35,825 nucleotides of DNA. It comes from Planctomycetota bacterium (GTDB taxonomy: Bacteria; Planctomycetota; UBA1135; GCA-002686595). Numbering within the stretch: position 1 is the first letter of the stretch; each line of letters begins with the position of its first letter. This document shows positions 23,810-34,673 of this stretch, piece after piece. Below the pieces are notes generated by a model, which worked only from the letters and a program-made list of their open reading frames with translations, did no database searches and was not told the DNA's origin. Position numbers and translations under genes: made by a program. Where the stretch lies: contig JANQEJ010000170.1 of assembly GCA_028278425.1 (NCBI GenBank), positions 1 through 35,825 on the forward strand. Reading direction: 5' to 3'.

Positions 23810-23843
23810 GTCGTTTGACGTACGGTGCCGTACGTCAAACGAC
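23810..23843. terminator. Perfect 16-bp inverted repeat, bidirectional terminator candidate
   Basis: Two 16-base arms (23810-23825 and 23828-23843) are exact reverse complements around TG. It lies between the stop at 23805 and the convergent tldD, overlapping the last codons and stop of tldD. No T tract flanks it on either side. Because the whole element is symmetric it could also be a protein binding site. Confidence 0.6.
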
Positions 23844-25280
23844 GAAGGTCACGCCGCGGAACCGCGCCGGCGCGGCGCCGTGGCTCATCTCCGCGACCTG
23901 GAGGGGGTTCCCCTTGCCGCAGTTGGGGACGCCCCAGAGCTCCCAGTGGTCCGCGTTGCAGATCGCGTCGCAGGAGGCCCAGAACTCCGGCGTCTGGCCC
24001 TGATACGTCGGCTTGCGCAGCATCCGGCCCTTCTCGCCGTTCTTGATCTCCCAGCCGATCTCGGTCGTGAACTGGAAGTTCAGGCGGCGCTGGTCGATCG
24101 ACCACATCTTGACCGTGTCGCAGAGGACGCCGTCCTCGGTGTCGGCGATCAGCCCGTCGAGCGTCCACGTCCCCGGCATCAGCGACAGGTTCGTGATGCG
24201 GATGATCGGCGGGTTGTACCAACCCTCGGCGCGGTTGGTGGCGCGGCTCGCGGTCTCGCCGGCCACCGCCGCCCACTCGCGGTTCGTGTGGTAGCCCTGG
24301 AAGACGCCGTCCTTCACCACGTGCCAGCGGTCCGAGGGAACGCCGTCGTCGTCGAAGCCACGCGTGTCCAGCCCGCCGGCCACGGTCGAGTCGGCGACCA
24401 GGTTCACGTGCTCCGAGCCGTAGCGGAACGTGCCCAGCTTGTCCGTCGTCGCGAAGGAAGAGCCGGCCAGGTCTACCTCGTGCCCGAAGACGCGGTCGAG
24501 CTCGTTCGGGTGCCCCACCGACTCGTGGATCTGGAGCATGAGCTGGTTGCCCATCAGGATCAGGTCGCGCTCGCCGGCGGGACACTCGTCCGCCGAGCAG
24601 AGCGCGACCGCCTCGTCGCGCATGCGCGGCGCGTGGGACGGCAGGTCGAGCCGCTGCACGAGCTCCCAGCCCTCGCTCTTGTAGTTGCCGCCGAAGGACG
24701 CCGGCCAGCTCCGCCGCTCGACGGTGCCGTTGGCCGCGGCGGTGCTCGCGATCCCGGCGCCGCTGCGGACGAGCTCCTGGAAGATCGCCGCGCCCTCGCT
24801 GGACGCCATCCACTGCTCCTCGCGGCGGAAGGAGAGGCTCGCCTCGCGCACGACCGTCTCGTCGGCGCCCTGGAGCTCCTCGTCGCAGGCCTTCAGGAGG
24901 TCGAGCTTGTCGGCGAGCGAGACCCCGAACGGGTCGATCTCGACCGGGGTGCGGTACTCCGCGACGCCACCGCCGCCGTTCAGCGCCGCGAGCTTGACCG
25001 GCTCGACGCGCGCCGGGCCGAGCTCCTTCGCCACCGCGACCGCGCGGGCGGCCAGGGCGCGCGCCGACGCGTCGTCGGTCCCGGGCGCCGCGGCGAAGCC
25101 CCAGCAGCCGTCGACGAGCACGCGCACGCCCACGCCGGCCTCCTCGGGCGCCGAGGCGCTGTCGAGCTTCCCGTTGCGCAGCACGAGCTCCTCGCGACGG
25201 AGCCGGTTGACCCGCGCGTCGGCGTAGGTCGCCCCCTGCGAGAGCGCCGCCTCCACGGCGGCCTTGGCGCGGTCCATCAT
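23835..25280 (-). CDS. tldD: TldD-family metalloprotease subunit
   Basis: A 481-residue TldD, the catalytic half of the TldD/TldE zinc protease that trims unfolded peptides and matures some RiPPs and toxins. The zinc motif HESVGH (HExxxH) is followed by PNELDR, then the GLDTRGFDDDG and GYHTNREWA segments, and the C-terminal NFQFTTEIGWEIKNGE and VPNCGKG, which supplies the expected Cys near the metal. The start has two adjacent ATGs (25280 and 25277) behind a GGAGGAG site at 25291-25297. It is last in the leuS-tldE-sulfatase-tldD series, 28 bases after the sulfatase. Its final codons form part of the bidirectional palindrome. Confidence 0.94.
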   Translation of the reverse strand: MMDRAKAAVEAALSQGATYADARVNRLRREELVLRNGKLDSASAPEEAGVGVRVLVDGCWGFAAAPGTDDASARALAARAVAVAKELGPARVEPVKLAALNGGGGVAEYRTPVEIDPFGVSLADKLDLLKACDEELQGADETVVREASLSFRREEQWMASSEGAAIFQELVRSGAGIASTAAANGTVERRSWPASFGGNYKSEGWELVQRLDLPSHAPRMRDEAVALCSADECPAGERDLILMGNQLMLQIHESVGHPNELDRVFGHEVDLAGSSFATTDKLGTFRYGSEHVNLVADSTVAGGLDTRGFDDDGVPSDRWHVVKDGVFQGYHTNREWAAVAGETASRATNRAEGWYNPPIIRITNLSLMPGTWTLDGLIADTEDGVLCDTVKMWSIDQRRLNFQFTTEIGWEIKNGEKGRMLRKPTYQGQTPEFWASCDAICNADHWELWGVPNCGKGNPLQVAEMSHGAAPARFRGVTFVV

Positions 25281-25308
25281 CGCTTGCGTTCTCCTCCGGC
25301 GCGCGCGG

Positions 25309-27051
25309 TCAGAAGCTCGCGATGAGCCCGTTGATCACCGCGCCCAAGATCGTGTAGTTCGCCTGCTGGGTGGGCGTGAGCGGCCCGCCGAGCAGGAGGT
25401 CGTTCGCCTCGTACGGATCGAGCGCGAGGTCGTAGAAGCTGTCGTCGCCGCCGTTGACCTCGCGGATGAGCTTGTAGCGGTCGTTGCGCGTCGCCTTGCT
25501 GTTGCGCGGAAGGAACTCCGCCTGGACCGCGTTCGAGATGGCGAACCCGAACGGGAGCGAGAAGTCGGTCACCGCCACCTGGAAGAAGTAGTCCAGCGGC
25601 CCCAGCGAGAAGCCGATGCCCGGAACGAAGAGCTCGCCGTTCGAATCCGTCGTGATCGGGAAGATGTTCGGCTTCGGCCACGGGACGAGCGTCCCGCCGA
25701 AGAGCGGGATCGGCGTGGCGGCGTAGCCCGCCACGAGGAACCCGGGCGAGCTCGGCTTCGCGCCGGTCAGAAGGAGATCCGTGGTCTGGTCCTCGACCAG
25801 GTACTCCCCGCACATGGTGAGGACCGCCGTCCCCGGACCGCCGAAGCCGAGGTCGATCTGGCAGACGGGAAAGATGTCCGGCAGCGGAAGCGGCAGGCCG
25901 TCGGTCGGCCCGTTGGGCCGGAAGACCTCGGAGAAGATCGCCGGCCGGATCGACGGCAGCGCGGGGTTCGCGAAGTACGGGAACAGGCTGATCGAGTCGA
26001 GCTTCGTCCCCGGGGGAAGGACGCTCGCGACGTCGACGCCCGCGATCTGCGCGACGGTCGAGTACAGGTCGGTCAAGTCCACGAGCGCGTCCGACTCGGC
26101 CCCGGGCGTGGGCACCAGGGAGCTCGTGACGATCAGCGGGATGTTCAGCCCGCCCTCGAAGAGGGACCCCTTGGCGTGGCCGGGGCTCAGCGGCGGGATG
26201 ACAACCGGCTCCGGCGTCCCGCCGTCGGAGAGGAACATCACGATCGTGTTCTCGAGCTGCGAGCCGAGGCCGAACAGGAGCCTGCCGATCTCGGTGTCCA
26301 TCGCCTCGACCATGGCGAGGTAGTACGGCCGCGGGTTCGCGAGCGGGTCGCCCGCGCCGGAGAGGTCCTTCGTGTGCAGGCCCGGCGGCGGCGCGTGGTA
26401 CGGCAGGTGGGGCGCGTTGAAGTTGATCATCGCGAACCAGGGCTCGCTCTGCTGGCCGATCCACGCGAGCGCGTCGTCCACCACGACGGTGGTGGCGTAG
26501 CCGGTCTCGACGCCCGGCACGCCGTCGACGACGCGCTCCCAGTTGAAGTAGTCCTCGACCGGCGGCTGGAGGTTCCCCATGGCGCCGGCGAAGTGGTCGT
26601 AGCCCGCGAGGTTCGGCCCGAGGTAGCCGTCCGCGGTCGACGCGAGGTGCCACTTGCCGAAGCACGCGTGCGCGTAGAGCCCGCCCGTCCCGAGGTCGAG
26701 CATCTTGGGCAGGGTCACTTCGGATGCCTGGAGCCCGTACGGCCCGAAGTCCCCGTCGATGAGGCCGCTCAGGAGCGACCCGACGCCGGTGCGGAACGGG
26801 TAGCGCCCCGTCTGGATCGTCGCCCGCGCGGGCGTGCAGTTCGGCGACCCCCAGGCGTTGCGGAAGAGGATCCCGTTCTGCGCGAGCCCGTCGATCACCG
26901 GCGTGTTCGCCTGGTCGGGCTGGATGCCGTAGGCGGGCAGGATCTCCGTGCCCAGGTCATCGGCCACCAGCACCAGGACGTTCTGCGGCGGGGGGCCGAG
27001 CTCGCCTTCTTCTTGCGCGAGGACCGTGGCGAGGGCGAGGGCGAGGAGCAT
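25309..27051 (-). CDS. Secreted Cys-type sulfatase with an inserted beta domain
   Basis: A 580-residue type I sulfatase with a short signal peptide (MLLALALATVLAQ). The active-site signature is CTPAR (Cys72-Arg76), where Cys is converted to formylglycine. Metal residues DD (31-32), GKWHL, and HAKGSLFEGGLNIP are present. The usual SDNG calcium motif reads SDGG, so the Asn ligand is Gly. A region of roughly 140 residues (about 376-515) separates the catalytic core from the C-terminal KATRNDRYKLIRE...FYDLALDPYEANDLL subdomain; it contains FVPGIGFSLGPLDYFFQ and FAISNAV and resembles the C-terminal domain of the secreted proteins at the right end of the window. Such sulfatases usually cleave sulfated polysaccharides outside the cytoplasm. 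It lies between tldE (2 bases upstream) and tldD. No anaerobic or FGE-type maturase gene is in the window. Confidence 0.9.
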   Translation of the reverse strand: MLLALALATVLAQEEGELGPPPQNVLVLVADDLGTEILPAYGIQPDQANTPVIDGLAQNGILFRNAWGSPNCTPARATIQTGRYPFRTGVGSLLSGLIDGDFGPYGLQASEVTLPKMLDLGTGGLYAHACFGKWHLASTADGYLGPNLAGYDHFAGAMGNLQPPVEDYFNWERVVDGVPGVETGYATTVVVDDALAWIGQQSEPWFAMINFNAPHLPYHAPPPGLHTKDLSGAGDPLANPRPYYLAMVEAMDTEIGRLLFGLGSQLENTIVMFLSDGGTPEPVVIPPLSPGHAKGSLFEGGLNIPLIVTSSLVPTPGAESDALVDLTDLYSTVAQIAGVDVASVLPPGTKLDSISLFPYFANPALPSIRPAIFSEVFRPNGPTDGLPLPLPDIFPVCQIDLGFGGPGTAVLTMCGEYLVEDQTTDLLLTGAKPSSPGFLVAGYAATPIPLFGGTLVPWPKPNIFPITTDSNGELFVPGIGFSLGPLDYFFQVAVTDFSLPFGFAISNAVQAEFLPRNSKATRNDRYKLIREVNGGDDSFYDLALDPYEANDLLLGGPLTPTQQANYTILGAVINGLIASF

Positions 27052-27053
27052 GA

Positions 27054-28406
27054 CTAGAAGTCCGTCGTGGAGGTGAAGCGGAAGCCATCGATCCGGAGCG
27101 CGGGCGCCACGACCTCGCCGTCGAAGAGCGCCCCGGCCACCTCGCGCTCGCGCGAGACGCCGCTGACGCGCGAGAGGGCGTTGACCAGCGTCTCGGTGAA
27201 GCGGAGGTTCTTGACCGCGCCGGCGATCTCGCCGTTCTCGATGAGGTACGTGCCGTTCCGCGTCATGCCCGTCAGGGTCAGCTCGCGCGGCTCGATCATG
27301 TTCGTGTAGTGGAACTGCGTCACCAGGAGGCCGCGGTCCACGCCCGCGACGAGCTCTTCGAGGCTCGCCCCGCCCGCGCCGACGACGAGGTTCTCCGGGG
27401 CCGGGCCGGCCTCGCTCGGCTGCGGCTGCGCGTGGCCGGTGCAGGGGACGCCGAGCTTCCTCGCGTAGGCTGCGTCGGTCACCGGGCCGGTGAGCAGGCC
27501 CTGGTCCACCAGCGTCACCGCGGTCTTCGGCGAGCCCTCGCCGTCGAAGGGCAGGCCCGGGTACACGGCGTTGTTCGCGTCGTCGGCGATCGTGAGCGTC
27601 TCGGGGAAGACGCGCTCGCCGACGCGGCCGCAGAGGAAGGACGCCTGCTCCTCGACCTCGCGCGCCCCGAAGCCCTGGTAGGCGGCGAAGAGCAGGATCG
27701 AGCTCACGGCGCTCGGCTCGAGCACGACGGTGTACTCACCCGGTTCGAGGAGGACGGGGTCCTGGGCGCGGACCGCCTTGCCGACGGCGCGGTCGACCAC
27801 CGCTTCGGCGTCGAGTTCGCCGACGTTCGCCGCGATGCGCTCGCCGAAGCCGGAGCCGTCGCCGCCGGTGGCGGTGAGCGAGAAGGACGCGCGGTTCGTG
27901 TACCCGTGCACCGCGCGGCCGGCGGAGTTCGCCACCGCGCAGGAGATGCCGGTCGTGCGGAGAATCCCGGAGGGCTTCAGGTCCCGCTCCGCGCAGGCGC
28001 CGACCGCGCGGCGCACCCACTGCGCCTTGTCCTCGAAGCCGTGCTCGATCGTCGCGAGCGCCGGCTCGGTGGCCGCCACCTCGACCGCGCCGCCGAGCGG
28101 CGGAGCGTCGGCGTTCACCGGGCTGAGCTGCGCGAGCGCGGAGGCGCGCTCGAGCGCGGCCAGCGCGCTCGCCTCGTCGCCGCCGCCGCGCGCGCGCGCT
28201 TCGCGGTACCCTTCGTCACCGCCGAACCGAACGCGGACGGAAACGTCGACGCGCTCGCGGTCGCCGTTCTGGGTCGGTCCCACGTCCGCGTAGCGGACGA
28301 AGCGGTCCACTTCCGACTCGACCGTGACTTCGGTCTCGTCGGCGCTGCTGGCGTCGAGGACGCGCTCCGCCAGGGCAAGGGCCTGGGCACGGTCGAGGAC
28401 CCCCAT
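27054..28406 (-). CDS. tldE: TldE/PmbA-family protease subunit
   Basis: A 450-residue TldE (PmbA), the non-metal partner of TldD. It has the family outline: N-terminal coat domain with SVRVRFGGDEGYREA, the EPGEYTVVLEPSAVSSIL segment, FLCGRVGERVFPETLTI, PFDGEGSPKTAVTLVDQGLL, then NLVVGAGGASLEELV, GLLVTQFHYTNMI and LTLTGMTRNGTYLIENGEI. The HExxxH zinc motif is absent, as expected for TldE. It starts six bases after leuS and is followed two bases later by a sulfatase gene that separates it from tldD. Most genomes carry tldD and tldE either adjacent or far apart, so the inserted sulfatase is unusual. Confidence 0.93.
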   Translation of the reverse strand: MGVLDRAQALALAERVLDASSADETEVTVESEVDRFVRYADVGPTQNGDRERVDVSVRVRFGGDEGYREARARGGGDEASALAALERASALAQLSPVNADAPPLGGAVEVAATEPALATIEHGFEDKAQWVRRAVGACAERDLKPSGILRTTGISCAVANSAGRAVHGYTNRASFSLTATGGDGSGFGERIAANVGELDAEAVVDRAVGKAVRAQDPVLLEPGEYTVVLEPSAVSSILLFAAYQGFGAREVEEQASFLCGRVGERVFPETLTIADDANNAVYPGLPFDGEGSPKTAVTLVDQGLLTGPVTDAAYARKLGVPCTGHAQPQPSEAGPAPENLVVGAGGASLEELVAGVDRGLLVTQFHYTNMIEPRELTLTGMTRNGTYLIENGEIAGAVKNLRFTETLVNALSRVSGVSREREVAGALFDGEVVAPALRIDGFRFTSTTDF

Positions 28407-28412
28407 GTGTAC

Positions 28413-30992
<2,580 letters not shown>

Positions 30993-31021
30993 GGCGTTCT
31001 CCGGGCTGAAACGAGCCGGAG

Positions 31022-31027
31022 AGGATA
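31022..31027 (-). promoter_or_regulatory. -10-like element for leuS
   Basis: TATCCT on the minus strand, about 30 bases before the GTG start. No good -35 hexamer was found at 16-18 bases, so this is weakly supported. Confidence 0.25.
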
Positions 31028-31081
31028 GGTGGGAACGCCGCGGGGGGCCAGCGATCGGCCGGCTCGGCCGGGTTTGCCCCC

Positions 31082-31110
31082 TTGACTCCCGCTCGGGGCG
31101 CGTGCATCCT
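31082..31110 (+). promoter_or_regulatory. Putative tRNA-Ala promoter
   Basis: TTGACT (31082-31087), a 17-nt spacer and CATCCT (31105-31110). Transcription would begin near 31117, about nine bases before the tRNA. The -35 hexamer is the same as in the 22943 promoter. Confidence 0.5.
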
Positions 31111-31125
31111 GCTCGGCCCTCTGGC

Positions 31126-31201
31126 GGGGGATTAGCTCAGTTGGTAGAGCGCTACAATGGCATTGTAGAGGTCAGGGGTTCAACTCCCCTATCCTCCACC
31201 A
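31126..31201 (+). tRNA. tRNA-Ala (anticodon GGC)
   Basis: A complete 76-nt cloverleaf. The acceptor GGGGGAT pairs with ATCCTCC and includes the G3:U70 wobble that identifies tRNA-Ala. D arm GCTCAGTTGGTAGAGC; anticodon stem CTACA/TGTAG with loop ATGGCAT, anticodon GGC reading GCC; T arm AGGGGTTCAACTCCCCT. The 3' CCA is encoded (31199-31201). Confidence 0.97.
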
Positions 31202-31476
31202 CGCCAGATCCCGGCAAAGCCGGTCGCCGCAGTGCCGAGCACGCCGATTCGGAGCCGACGCCTGCCGAGCCCGGAAAGCAGCGTGGCGGATTGTGTGCGT
31301 TCCGGCTCCCTCCGATCGCCTCGATTGTGGCGCGACTTTGACAAGGCCCTCCCGCAGGATCCCGAGCTGACGGCCCAAGCTGCCTGACAGCGTGCGTGAG
31401 CTTGAGGCTAGGCACTTCGAGGCGGCGGAGCGACTCTAGGCCGTGCAAGCTCGAACGCCACCGCTGACACCTCACA
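31202..31476. other. Spacer between tRNA-Ala and the low-GC gene
   Basis: No credible gene. A small hairpin CCGGC-AAA-GCCGG (31211-31223) ten bases past the tRNA could terminate or process the transcript, though no T tract follows. No repeat of the tRNA 3' end was found here or downstream, so an attachment-site duplication is not shown. Confidence 0.4.
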
Positions 31477-32487
31477 ATGCGCGCCATGACCGAATCACAA
31501 GAAGCGGCGTATGTGCCGACCCCTCCGCAGGTCTCGTACCCACTCTTCAAGTTCCTAAAACCAGAACATGCGCGCTCCATGCTAGAGCGTGGCTCGGTCA
31601 GGGTTGGCACGCTGCACGAATACCGAGACGAAGAACGATTCGAAGGAAAGACTTCGGATGCGAACGAAGGCTCTCGACAAATCCTCGTTCAGGGACCTCG
31701 TTCGATTGACGGAAGCGAATCACAAGTTCTCGGCATCCAACTGATGTGCCCTGGCCGCCTAGAAGTCGATGGTTCGATGGCTGTCTCTTTGGACTGGCCC
31801 GACTGCAACATCTACTGCCTCTCTGGAGCGTTTTTCACATCAACGTTGCGTCAGTCGCTCGCAGATGGGAAGAAGGCCTGTGTTGCAATCCTCGACACTC
31901 GCAGTTTCTTTGCTGCGCTGTCAGAGCAGTCGAGCCTCGGGCAACTCTTACTCGTAGACCAATGCAGATACGGACCTAGAAACATCGAGATTCCCCAGAA
32001 CCAGTCGTTGATGGAAGTAGCGGGTGCCGCGATCCCCCCCGTGCTCCTGAAGCCAGAGGAGTACTCTGATCAACGCGAGGTCAGAGCTGTCTGGCAGAAC
32101 CGCGATGGGCCGGTGGCGGCGTCAGTTGTCGATCTGGCGTCGGTTACCAGCTCGCTCCTTCCAGTCAGTTTTTCGGATGTTGATGTGACGGCGGTGCTTG
32201 AGGGAAAAGAAGAGCTCGTCGTCGGCGCACGCATCAAGCGAGAATCGGGCAAGGACGGACTCTTCAGCATTAGAGTGCCCGGGCAGATATTCACGCTCGT
32301 CTGTGCTGAAGTGGAAGGTCAGCGACAACTTGCCTTCGCACCACAAAGTCATAGGGGGCAATTTGTAGGCGCGCACTTTGAGAACGTCGCGTGGGGAATG
32401 AACTTCTCGGATGCAGGTGCGTTACACGCCGGAACGCCTCTCGCCGATATCACGGCGGTTGAGTATTTCTCGCGTCGTGTACCGTGA
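31477..32487 (+). CDS. DUF2971-like orphan protein in lower-GC DNA
   Basis: A 336-residue soluble protein I do not recognise with certainty. The order of motifs recalls DUF2971: an opening LFKFLKPEHARSMLERGSVRVGTLHEYRDEERFEG with an acidic NEG nearby, YCLSGAF, a KKACVAILD strand, then QCRYGPR, and YSDQREVRAVW in place of the usual xYExExR. No signal peptide or membrane segment is seen. Codon use differs visibly from neighbours, with many A/T third positions (CTA, AAA, GTA, CAA), and the gene is alone just downstream of a tRNA, which suggests horizontal acquisition. An ATG at 31486 would shorten it by three residues; no ribosome site separates the two. DUF2971 function is unknown to me. Confidence 0.65.
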   Translation: MRAMTESQEAAYVPTPPQVSYPLFKFLKPEHARSMLERGSVRVGTLHEYRDEERFEGKTSDANEGSRQILVQGPRSIDGSESQVLGIQLMCPGRLEVDGSMAVSLDWPDCNIYCLSGAFFTSTLRQSLADGKKACVAILDTRSFFAALSEQSSLGQLLLVDQCRYGPRNIEIPQNQSLMEVAGAAIPPVLLKPEEYSDQREVRAVWQNRDGPVAASVVDLASVTSSLLPVSFSDVDVTAVLEGKEELVVGARIKRESGKDGLFSIRVPGQIFTLVCAEVEGQRQLAFAPQSHRGQFVGAHFENVAWGMNFSDAGALHAGTPLADITAVEYFSRRVP

Positions 32488-33031
32488 CAAGGTCGCGCTC
32501 TATGGCCGCCCCAGTGCCCTTTTTGCGCGAGGGGCATCAACCTCCTTATGGAGGGTCGTTTGAGTTGCCCGCTGTGCGCGTGAGGAGTTGCAGGGTACCG
32601 CGCGCGGGCTGCGATCCTGAATCGCTGCGCGCTACGGTCAAACGGTACGGTCGTGCCGGCTGATCGATGGTCACCGCCAGATGAATCGCGCGGTCACCCG
32701 TACGGCTTCCGGTTCTTCGATCGCACGAGTGCGAGCCTCTGCCGACGAAACTACGCGACGTCGAACAGTTCGTCCGCGAACAGCCGGATCACCCGTTTCG
32801 CGTCGCCGAACCGCGGCCTGAACTACTGCCAGAGGAATGACTGGCCAGCGTCGACTTCCGGCTCGCGCGCCTCCGACGGCCCCGTCCACCCGCATCCGCG
32901 GCCGCCCCGTAGGCTCGCAAACACCCCGATGGTGCGCGCCGCGTCCCGACGGCGAGGTTTTCTCGGATTTCGGGGATCGCTGCGTGCTCCGTCCTACGCA
33001 CACAGATGGCCCCGACCAACCCAAGCTCCCC
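32488..33031. other. Non-coding region between the islet gene and the FG-GAP protein
   Basis: About 540 bases without a gene I can support. It holds a small hairpin CCTCC-TTAT-GGAGG (32541-32554), followed by GTCGTTT, which could terminate the 31477 gene, and a second weak stem around 32611-32625 (GCGAT/ATCGC). ORFs across it are Arg/Ser-rich and show no family features. Base composition changes from mixed to GC-rich across the stretch, marking the right edge of the foreign-looking segment. Confidence 0.45.
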
Positions 33032-34600
33032 ATGAAGACCTCCCGTACGTTCCACCTTCCGGCGCTCCGCCGGCGAGCGACCGTGCTCCTGGTTTGGTGC
33101 GCGCTTGGATCGAGCGCCGCCGCCTATCAGTTCGAGCCGCAGAAGGTCATCAACGACGACCTCGTCAGGGTCCTGTGCGTCAAAGCTGCCGACCTCGACG
33201 GCGACGGAGACCCGGACGCGCTCTTCGGCTCGCAGAACGACCACACCCTCGCCTGGTGCGAGAACACGGACGGCGCGGGCGGCTTCTCGCCGCTCAACAT
33301 CATCACGGACGACGGCAACGTGGCGACCGCGACGGCCGCGAGGGACGTCGACCTCGACGGTGACGTCGACGTGCTCGTCGTGTGGATGAAGGACGAATCC
33401 AGAATCGCCTGGCACGAGAACGTCGACGGGCTCGGGTCGTTCCCCGTGGAGCACGTGATCCACGACTACGGCTTCGACGGAGGAGGCATCGAGCTCTACG
33501 TGGAGGACCTCGACGCCGACGGAGACCCCGACGTGGCGAGCACGAGCGGCATTACCGCGACGGAGGGCGACGTCCTGTGGTCCGCGAACGTGGACGGTTT
33601 CGGCGGCGCCTGGTCGACGCAGGTCGTGTCAACCGACGTTCAGCAGGGACGTTCCGTCTACGCGGGGGATCTGGACGGGGACGGAGACCCGGACCTGATC
33701 TCGGCCTCGCTGATCGACGACAAGGTCGCCTGGTACGAGAACACGGACGGATCGGGGAGCTTCGGTGCGCAGCAGGTGATGTCGACGTCGATCAACGGAG
33801 CATTCGGCGTGCACGCGGCCGACTTGGACGGAGATCTCGACCTGGACGTCGCCTACGTCGCCTTCGTCGGAGACGAGGTCGGTTGGTTCGAGAACACGGA
33901 CGGCGCGGGCGACTTCGGTGTCCAGCACGTGATCTCGGCCGCGGTGAACGGCGCCAAGAGCGTCTTCGCAGCCGACCTGGATCAGGACGGCGACAACGAC
34001 CTCGTGTTGGGGAACGACCACGCCGACAACATCCTCTGGTTCGAGAGCGCCGATGGAGCGGGTGCTTTCCTGGACCCGAAGACGATCACGACCAACATCG
34101 ACGGCACGAGCGAAGTGGTGCCCGTCGACTTCGACGGCGACGGGAACACCGACGTGCTTTCCGGTTCGCATCAGGACTGCAAGGTGGCGTGGTACCGCAA
34201 CACCGGGTGCCCGGACGCGTTGCCCTCGGAGGAGACCTTCCGCTTGGGGAACCCGCCGAATCCGGAGGCCCTGTTGCCCGGTCTGACCTCGGGCCCGGTG
34301 ATTGGAGCAACCTGGGACCCCGTGATCGATCACGCGACTTTCAAGCCGAGCGCCGTCGTCGATTTCCTGGCGATCGGGTTCGCACCGACGGACATCCCGA
34401 CACCCATCGGTACCGTCCTCTGCGGACTGAGTCCTGCGCTCGTCGTGACCAGCGCCGCTCCCGGGGTGCCCTTCGCTCTTCCCATCCCGGCCGACTGCGT
34501 CCACGTCGGCAAGACGCTCTACACGCAGGGCGGCAGCTTCGATTTCCCGTCCGGCATCGCGCTGGCGAACGCGCTCGACATCACGATAGGCGCGTTCTAG
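33032..34600 (+). CDS. Secreted seven-bladed FG-GAP/VCBS protein with lineage-specific C-terminal domain
   Basis: A 522-residue secreted protein. A basic N-terminus (MKTSRTFHLPALRRR) and hydrophobic stretch ending in GSSAAA (near 31) form a signal peptide. Seven repeats of about 48 residues follow, each with a calcium loop (DLDGDGDPD, DVDLDGDVD, DLDADGDPD, DLDGDGDPD, DLDGDLDLD, DLDQDGDND, DFDGDGNTD) and a WxENxDGxGxF turn, giving a seven-bladed propeller up to about residue 390. Residues about 399-522 form a separate domain with LGNPPNPEALLPGLTSGPVIGATWDP and the ending LANALDITIGAF, shared with the next gene product. It is probably an extracellular or surface protein. Start ATG at 33032 from the signal peptide; no clear ribosome site. 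Confidence 0.88.
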   Translation: MKTSRTFHLPALRRRATVLLVWCALGSSAAAYQFEPQKVINDDLVRVLCVKAADLDGDGDPDALFGSQNDHTLAWCENTDGAGGFSPLNIITDDGNVATATAARDVDLDGDVDVLVVWMKDESRIAWHENVDGLGSFPVEHVIHDYGFDGGGIELYVEDLDADGDPDVASTSGITATEGDVLWSANVDGFGGAWSTQVVSTDVQQGRSVYAGDLDGDGDPDLISASLIDDKVAWYENTDGSGSFGAQQVMSTSINGAFGVHAADLDGDLDLDVAYVAFVGDEVGWFENTDGAGDFGVQHVISAAVNGAKSVFAADLDQDGDNDLVLGNDHADNILWFESADGAGAFLDPKTITTNIDGTSEVVPVDFDGDGNTDVLSGSHQDCKVAWYRNTGCPDALPSEETFRLGNPPNPEALLPGLTSGPVIGATWDPVIDHATFKPSAVVDFLAIGFAPTDIPTPIGTVLCGLSPALVVTSAAPGVPFALPIPADCVHVGKTLYTQGGSFDFPSGIALANALDITIGAF

Positions 34601-34673
34601 CGCGAGGCGGGAGGGACGGCGCTACGATGACCTCCAGTCTTCGACCCCGCCCGATGCGACCAAGGAGCGCGCA

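Noticed and set aside
31102..31341. A small plus-strand ORF starting with GGLAQLVERYNG...GSTPLSST across the tRNA
   Set aside because: This is the well-known translation artefact of a tRNA gene (GLAQLVER... proteins). The region folds as tRNA-Ala.
31152..31610. A 152-residue minus-strand ORF ending in GVEPLTSTMPL
   Set aside because: The ending is the antisense translation of the tRNA, a common spurious annotation; the rest has no family features.
31126..33031. Attachment-site duplication of the tRNA-Ala 3' end
   Set aside because: I searched the following bases by eye for the T-arm and acceptor sequence and saw no second copy.
32653..33031. ORFs of 120-236 residues on either strand between the low-GC gene and the FG-GAP gene
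   Set aside because: Ser/Arg/Pro-rich translations without motifs, ribosome sites or plausible starts; they run into the real gene in the wrong frame.
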